Of a stretch of 7,735 nt of DNA, positions 6,647 through 7,735 are shown in pieces (positions within the stretch are counted from its first letter, which is position 1; every line of letters starts with the position of its first letter). Location: NCBI GenBank assembly GCA_002297185.1, contig DBJV01000010.1, positions 1 to 7,735 of the forward strand. Reading direction: 5' to 3'. This DNA comes from Christensenella sp. UBA767 (GTDB taxonomy: Bacteria > Bacillota > Clostridia > Christensenellales > CAG-917). The notes under the pieces were generated by a model. It was not told the origin of the DNA. It did no database searches and was given only the letters and a program-made list of their open reading frames with translations. A program made the translations under genes and the position numbers.

Positions 6647-7021
6647 TTATTTTTTGGGGCGTTTCGCACCGTATTTACTTCTTGCTTGACCGCGTTTTGC
6701 AACGCCTGCCGTATCAAGAGCACCACGGATAATGTGATAACGCACACCAGGCAAATCCTTGACTCTGCCGCCTCTGATAAGAACCACGCTGTGTTCTTGC
6801 AGATTGTGACCTTCGCCGGGGATATAAACAGTACCCTCCATACCGTTGACCAAACGGACTCTTGCGATTTTACGAAGAGCGGAGTTCGGTTTCTTCGGTG
6901 AGGTAGTCGTAACGCTAAGGCAAATACCGCGTTTTTGCGGGCATTGCTCCATGATAGGCGTCAATGACTTCTTAACCTGTTTTTCTCTGCCTTTTCTGAT
7001 AAGTTGATTGATGGTTGGCAT
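6647..7021 (-). CDS. rpsL: 30S ribosomal protein S12
   Basis: S12 sits at the 30S/50S interface and shapes decoding accuracy. The 124-residue protein starts MPTINQLIRKGREKQVKKSL; the ATG at 7021 has AGGAGG (7029-7034) 7 bases upstream, whereas the upstream in-frame ATG at 7060 has no site and would add non-conserved residues. PKKPNSALRK carries Lys43 and Lys44, and GGRVKDLPGVRYH carries Lys88 and Asp89, the latter being the residue methylthiolated in many bacteria. The residues altered in classic streptomycin-resistance mutants (43 and 88) are wild type. The CLSVTTTSPKK stretch differs from the E. coli CTRVYTTTPKK, within what I expect for Clostridia. A 62-base gap with a small 5-bp stem separates it from the L7Ae-like gene. 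Confidence 0.98.
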   Translation of the reverse strand: MPTINQLIRKGREKQVKKSLTPIMEQCPQKRGICLSVTTTSPKKPNSALRKIARVRLVNGMEGTVYIPGEGHNLQEHSVVLIRGGRVKDLPGVRYHIIRGALDTAGVAKRGQARSKYGAKRPKK

Positions 7022-7083
7022 TATTGTTCCTCCTGTAAGATTTTTCGAATGTACCTGCAACCCAACAGGTGCAATTCAAGACT

Positions 7084-7350
7084 CTATGCCTCCTCCTCTA
7101 CAATTCCGACGACCGCCGCAGCCACGTCTATGCCTGCCATCTCGCCAAGTCGTTTCTTCGAGGAAACGTACGTGACTTCGACTAAACGAGCATTTGCGCT
7201 CTGCACAATCTTCTTCCTTATTTCGGAATCGGCGTCCAACGCTACGATTACACACCTAACGGTAGAGTTGGATATTCCCTTCAAAACCTGTTTGGAACCG
7301 ACAACTTTTGAAGAGCCTGTAAGCATTTGTTCAAGTTTTTCTCTGTCCAT
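7084..7350 (-). CDS. L7Ae/YbxF-family kink-turn RNA-binding protein
   Basis: This 88-residue protein belongs to the L7Ae/L30e fold family (B. subtilis YbxF and YlxQ), which bind kink-turn RNA; YbxF is not firmly placed in the ribosome and its role is unsettled. Seen here: KVVGSKQVLKGI near residues 15-26, the loop that contacts the kink-turn, then VIVALDADSEI, VEVTYVSSKKRLGEMAGIDVAAAVVGIV, and an acidic tail. Its position just before rpsL is standard in Firmicutes. The start is uncertain: the ATG at 7350 has only a weak AAAAAGAA ahead of it. A GTG at 7362 would add four residues (VQKE). A still earlier TTG at 7410 is ruled out because it lies inside the -10/-35 promoter. It is the first gene of the transcript from that promoter. 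Confidence 0.9.
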   Translation of the reverse strand: MDREKLEQMLTGSSKVVGSKQVLKGISNSTVRCVIVALDADSEIRKKIVQSANARLVEVTYVSSKKRLGEMAGIDVAAAVVGIVEEEA

Positions 7351-7365
7351 TTCTTTTTGCACACC

Positions 7366-7391
7366 AAAAAACTGCCTACGTTTTCGTAAGC
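7366..7391 (-). promoter_or_regulatory. 5'-leader hairpin followed by six Ts
   Basis: At the very start of the predicted transcript, GCTTACG (7385-7391) pairs with CGTAGGC (7374-7380) across an AAAA loop: 7 bp including one G-U pair. Two bases later come six Ts (7366-7371). The shape is that of a small intrinsic terminator or attenuator, but it sits within about 26 bases of the predicted start site, so a 5'-end stabilising stem is at least as likely. Confidence 0.5.
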
Positions 7392-7426
7392 CTCTATATC
7401 TTACCAACAATCAAAACCGATGTCAA
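7391..7426 (-). promoter_or_regulatory. Sigma-A-type promoter of the str block
   Basis: On the minus strand a perfect TTGACA (7421-7426) is separated by exactly 17 bases from TAAGAT (7398-7403, four of six consensus bases). The spacer ends in TGG, giving an extended -10 (TGn). Transcription would start near 7391, about 41 bases before the ATG of the L7Ae-like gene. A/T tracts at about 7440-7457 lie roughly 50-65 bases upstream of the start, where an UP element would act. It is the only near-consensus promoter I found ahead of these ten genes. Confidence 0.85.
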
Positions 7427-7735
7427 ACGAATATCGCCAAAATTTTTATTTTTTTTATATAATATATAAATAATACAAGATGTAGTGAGAAAACTACTTT
7501 TGAAATACTACAAAATACAATAAAAGCGCACCTATACACGCCGCCCACTCATTCGGAGTGTACTTATTAACGGTATCTGCCCTTTCGGAGACGTGACATC
7601 GAGCCGCAAGGCGGCGAGCTGTTGAGCGCCGAACTTGACGATTAGTACGAGAATGCGTGGCATGTTGTTGCGTAGCGCCACGCAGGCGAAGTGGCATAAT
7701 AAGTGAACGATACCTTTCTATGTGAGTGCCGACTT
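7427..7735. other. Upstream region with no recognised gene
   Basis: The part next to the promoter (about 7427-7530) is very AT-rich and holds a weak 5-bp stem (GTAGT/ACTAC near 7482-7497). The part from about 7530 to the right edge is much richer in G and C and full of short inverted repeats: CACTC/GAGTG near 7547-7561, GCCGC/GCGGC near 7602-7614, and GCGTGGC/GCCACGC (7655-7661 with 7677-7683). One minus-strand frame is open from the edge to a stop at 7494-7496 (about 79 codons), but its product is arginine-rich, resembles no family I know, and has no ribosome binding site. The C-terminus of RpoC, the usual neighbour here, is not present in any frame. No tRNA or rRNA is recognisable. Confidence 0.5.

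Noticed and set aside
7570..7660. GTACTAATCGTC on the minus strand resembles the GTACTAATAGGTCGA near the 3' end of 23S rRNA
   Set aside because: The surrounding bases do not match 23S helices and the upstream conserved segments are missing, so the short match is probably coincidental.
7494..7735. Minus-strand frame open from the right edge, ending with a hydrophobic stretch that could look like a tail anchor
   Set aside because: Arginine-rich and low in family resemblance, no ribosome binding site, and it overlaps strongly structured GC-rich DNA. Kept only as an open frame in the region note.
1..7735. Defence system, mobile element or CRISPR array
   Set aside because: All recognised genes are housekeeping ribosomal, translation, secretion and transcription genes; no spaced repeats, transposase, integrase or effector is seen.

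Overview
The window is a ribosomal and translation super-cluster from a bacterium, and every recognised gene lies on the minus strand. Several traits point to the Bacillota, most likely an uncultured member of the Clostridia. These are a small L7Ae/YbxF-type kink-turn protein directly ahead of rpsL, a four-cysteine L33 gene between tuf and secE, strong AGGAGG ribosome binding sites almost everywhere, and a Firmicutes-like C-terminus in EF-G. I cannot name a genus.

In transcription order, from the right edge to the left: about 310 bases with no convincing gene (7427-7735); a near-consensus sigma-A promoter (7398-7426) with a short leader hairpin; then the str block, L7Ae-like gene, rpsL (S12), rpsG (S7), fusA (EF-G), tuf (EF-Tu). 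The L11 block follows without a change of strand: rpmG (L33), secE, nusG, rplK (L11), rplA (L1). A strong intrinsic terminator follows rplA at 221-254. The last 206 bases at the left edge hold long hairpins and no recognisable gene.

The genes supply the translating ribosome (S12, S7, L33, L11, L1), its two elongation GTPases (EF-Tu, EF-G), the essential SecE subunit of the secretion channel, and the transcription factor NusG. Gene spacing is tight (3 to 122 bases), so most can be read as one or two long transcripts. Two control points are visible. One is the promoter ahead of the L7Ae-like gene. The other is a nested stem just upstream of rplK that looks like the classic mRNA mimic of the 23S L1 site, by which L1 represses its own operon.

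The main oddity is gene order. In most Firmicutes the L11 block runs on into rplJ-rplL-rpoB-rpoC, and the str block comes after rpoC. Here the order is circularly permuted: str first, joined through a single tuf to rpmG-secE-nusG-rplK-rplA. rplJ, rplL and rpoBC are not seen on either flank. I found no CRISPR array, tRNA, rRNA, insertion sequence or phage gene. The coding content is housekeeping, and the unexplained material is the structured non-coding DNA at the two edges.
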